Below are positions 27,046 to 29,467 of a stretch of DNA of 29,467 nt, piece by piece. Origin of the DNA: Hygrocybe punicea (lineage: Eukaryota; Basidiomycota; Agaricomycetes; Agaricales; Hygrophoraceae). The stretch's first letter is position 1, and each line of letters begins with the position of its first letter. The position numbers and the translations under genes were made by a program. Where the stretch lies: assembly GCA_963556145.1 (NCBI GenBank), contig CAUVYJ010000012.1, positions 1-29,467 of the forward strand, given 5' to 3'. The notes below the pieces were generated by a model that ran no database searches, was not told where the DNA came from, and saw only the letters and a program-made list of their open reading frames with translations.

Positions 27046-28660
27046 CTAAATGTTGAAAGTCCTGATGTGTCCCCTCCTGCCACGTCCACGCCTCTCCCGC
27101 CCCCGAAGCTCAACATCAAGGTCGCACTTTGCCTCCTCCTCCCTCCTCCGGCTTCTCTTCTCGCAGGCTTTCCTTCAGCCGCGCTGCTTCTCAGTCCCCC
27201 CTCCACGCATTCCGCTTCCCCCTCATGGGCGAGTATCCAAAATGCTTCACTGTTCGTCGTGTGGCAGAACGAGGACGTCCGAGGCTTTGAGGGCAACTTG
27301 GATCGCGTGGGGGACGCTGCTGGGGAATTGTCCGATGCATGACTCTTACATCATCACCAAACAGCCTCCTTCGGCACCACGGAGAGTATAGGGTTATCTC
27401 GCGTGTGCCGGACCCCCATCTCCGTGGTGCTAGGCGATCCAGGGACCATTGCAGGGATGGGGGGTATCTCACGTGTGCTGGACCCTCCCTCTCTTTCTGG
27501 AACCGGACGCTGGGAGCTTTGGTGTAGGACTACCCACTCCGAACGCAAGCTGGAGACAGCAGGCCATCCTAGGTACGATGACTTCTGCTTATCCTCCTTC
27601 TTGAGCTCACGCTCATTGTACACACTAGGACCCTAGTAACAACACCGCTACCGCTATCGCCACCACCACGATCCTACATCCCAACGCGAAACGAATCCGG
27701 TTACATCGTGAACAAAGGACGCGTAATCCACCTCAACCCGCACGCATTCAATGATAAAGCAACCAAGATGTATAGAGATCCAAAGCATGTCCCCACCAAC
27801 GACTTCACATTCGTTTCAGGCTAACGCACAGACGCTAGCGCCCTATTTGCCGTCCCTGCTTCCACCAACGCCAACATAATATCACCATTGCAACTGAGGA
27901 AACGGTGGACATGATTTGGGCGACGCGCGTGAGCTAGGTGTGGTGCAGGACCTACCTGACGTGAGTGGGACACAACGCCGGGGCTTCTCCCCCCACCCCG
28001 TTCTTTACTAATGATTCGACGACAGCAACGACTACGACCAGCGTTGTTCTCAGCATACCCACACCCACCCTACGTTGAATGACGACGACCACATCTCGGA
28101 GGCCCGCACTGGGCGATAACGCGACTTCCTTCCTTCCAACGACAGTGATACTCCTCCTTCCAAACCACTACCGCCGCCGCCTTCCCACTGACGACAATGA
28201 CTGCTTTCCCATCGACAGCAACAGCAACCATCTCCTTTCCAACGATTCCCTGTCACGACAACCGATCACCACACCTTTTTTCAATGCTAGCAATACCCAT
28301 AAATTGACGGCGGTTCGCTTGTGAGAGAAGCTGGCCTCTGCGCGATGTCATCACCACAAGCTGACAGTCTGATGCCACCGACGATGAGAAGGACGGCAGT
28401 AGGGAGCCACAGAGCACCAAGGGTGAAAGAAAACAACGCGATCAAAGTACCACATTATGTGGGTGCGACAGGTTGAGGGTCAACCGCAACGACATCCTCT
28501 TCCCAACGACAACGACAGATGACCACCGTCGTTACCTCCTTCCCCACGACAACAAAGACTGTCCTCCTTCCCATTGACAATGCTCATCGTCCTCCTTCCC
28601 AACCAAGACCAATACTCACCTTATTTCCTCCTACCTGTATTGTATTTACACTGAGGGGGC
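27046..28660. other. Low-complexity intergenic DNA
   Basis: 27380-27500 holds a diverged direct repeat (GTTATCTCGCGTGTGCCGGA and GTATCTCACGTGTGCTGGA) and a 10-bp inverted repeat CACCACGGAG/CTCCGTGGTG (27374-27383 and 27419-27428). 27640-28640 is C/A-rich on the plus strand with degenerate CCTCCTTCCCAACGACAACGA units. No protein-like frame was seen. Confidence 0.55.
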
Positions 28661-28984
28661 CTAAAGCAAACGTAATATGAGTAGGCCAGCGATTCCCTGG
28701 TGGAAGTGACGTTGCGACGTCGTGGACTCTTGATTATCATGCTGGTTCTTACATGTGCAGTTTATCTCTTCTCCCCAACGCTGATCTTTTCTTACGATTA
28801 AACCCCCCATAATAGAATTGGCGTTCCAGACGGTTCTGGTTTGGTGGATTTGAACATTGACAACTACGTTAGTTTCACTCTCATTCGCCTCTTCCGTGCC
28901 ATTCATGCTTAAAGACCTTGCTTCTTGCAGATGCTCGTCTGGGCAGCCAATGTGAGCGCATTCTAGCCATTTGATTTGCCCCAT
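28661..28984 (-). CDS. Hypothetical reading frame
   Basis: A 107-codon minus-strand frame reads MGQIKWLECAHIGCPDEHLQ, includes RTVWNANSIMGGLIVRKDQR, and ends LLILRLL. Composition is plausible, but no family, splice model or partner is recognised. It may be chance. Confidence 0.2.
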   Translation of the reverse strand: MGQIKWLECAHIGCPDEHLQEARSLSMNGTEEANESETNVVVNVQIHQTRTVWNANSIMGGLIVRKDQRWGEEINCTCKNQHDNQESTTSQRHFHQGIAGLLILRLL

Positions 28985-29179
28985 GCATTTTATTCATGTC
29001 CCATGTGCAGAAATGCACCAATCAATTGTGTACAAAATCCACATCGTTTTTCGAACGCAAGCTGTTCTTTTTTCAACTAATCTTTCTTAGTGAGCGATGA
29101 ATGAAAATGCAGGTGCGAAGTTGAACGGCGTTGGCATGGCGTGGCGTATGTAGCCTTCCCTTGTCATTGCATGTATGGC

Positions 29180-29467
29180 TTAATCTTCTTTCTTTTTGTG
29201 ACCCTTGCAGCCGCACGCAGTCTCAGCGTTGAAAGTTAGAAGGGAATGGCATATGTAACAGAAATATGAGAATAGGAAATTAACAGCCGGTAACAGTGCT
29301 CGTCTATCGAGATAAAGAGGGGTTGATTCATAGACAACATGTTCCCCATTTCCACGCTTCACGAGAATTGCAAAAATCCAAGAACGGCCGTTTGACAAAC
29401 AAAAACGAACTGTGTCTTCACTGGAGATGCTGGATGAGTAAAATGACAGTTCACCATGAGGCTATTC
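29180..29467 (-). CDS. 3' part of a gene with a SNGRSWIF strand (cut by window edge)
   Basis: On the minus strand an open frame reads TVRFCLSNGRSWIFAILVKR, GEHVVYESTPLYLD and ALLPAVNFLFSYF, stopping at 29180. SNGRSWIF closely resembles TNGRDWIF in the gene at 24275-25510, so this is probably another PD-(D/E)XK-like hypothetical protein whose 5' part lies beyond the window. The tail after FSYF may be intron read-through. Confidence 0.4.

Noticed and set aside
27050..27391. Pro/Ser/Leu-rich frames after the HNH gene as a C-terminal extension
   Set aside because: They are C-rich low-complexity text without splice support joining them to the HNH gene.

Overview
The window looks like nuclear DNA of a mushroom-forming basidiomycete (Agaricomycetes). 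Evidence: genes with 48-56 nt GT-AG introns, a FunK1-type fungal kinase relic, a basidiomycete-style Ty3/Gypsy Gag, a basidiomycete-type HNH gene and many transposable elements. No rRNA, tRNA, CRISPR array or bacterial operon is visible. All assignments come from reading the sequence; no database search was run.

Layout. 1-1556: relics of two host-type genes. 1557-2715: AT-rich, repeat-rich DNA. 2726-6168: a decayed minus-oriented LTR element ('copy A') with 155-bp LTRs, one Pro/Thr-rich ORF and a foreign 787-bp solo LTR inside it. 6169-7176: a duplicated repeat whose second copy keeps the empty insertion site of copy A. 7600-8815: a broken FunK1 kinase (minus). 9030-10740: a broken cytochrome P450 (plus). 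11264-21344: a four-level nest. A hAT-like element (TIRs, near-perfect 8-bp target duplication) contains a minus-oriented Ty3/Gypsy-type element with 604-bp LTRs (11381-20007). That element's gag is split by an 867-bp solo LTR (15262-18870), which is itself split by an intact 2738-bp 155-bp-LTR element ('copy B', 15420-18157). 22293-22535: a foldback MITE. 24275-27045: the only convincing intact host-type genes, a six-exon gene with a PD-(D/E)XK-like look (minus) head-to-head with an HNH-endonuclease-like gene (plus). 27046-28660: low-complexity DNA. 29180-29467: the last exons of another minus-strand gene.

Most interesting features. (1) The Gypsy-type element has LTRs, a PBS and a gag but no recognisable pol. 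On the opposite strand it carries a clean three-exon gene for a 475-aa protein with a Zn2Cys6-spaced cysteine cluster and coiled coils. Antisense placement lets the introns survive an RNA intermediate, so it looks like a cargo or accessory gene of a non-autonomous retrotransposon. (2) All five LTR insertions have 4-bp target duplications of the form NCGN, and the two imperfect ones differ only by a CpG-decay-type change, which suggests CpG-centred integration. (3) The 155-bp-LTR family is a compact non-autonomous retroelement with one long disordered ORF, an unusually long tRNA-matching PBS and a conserved hairpin beside its polypurine tract.
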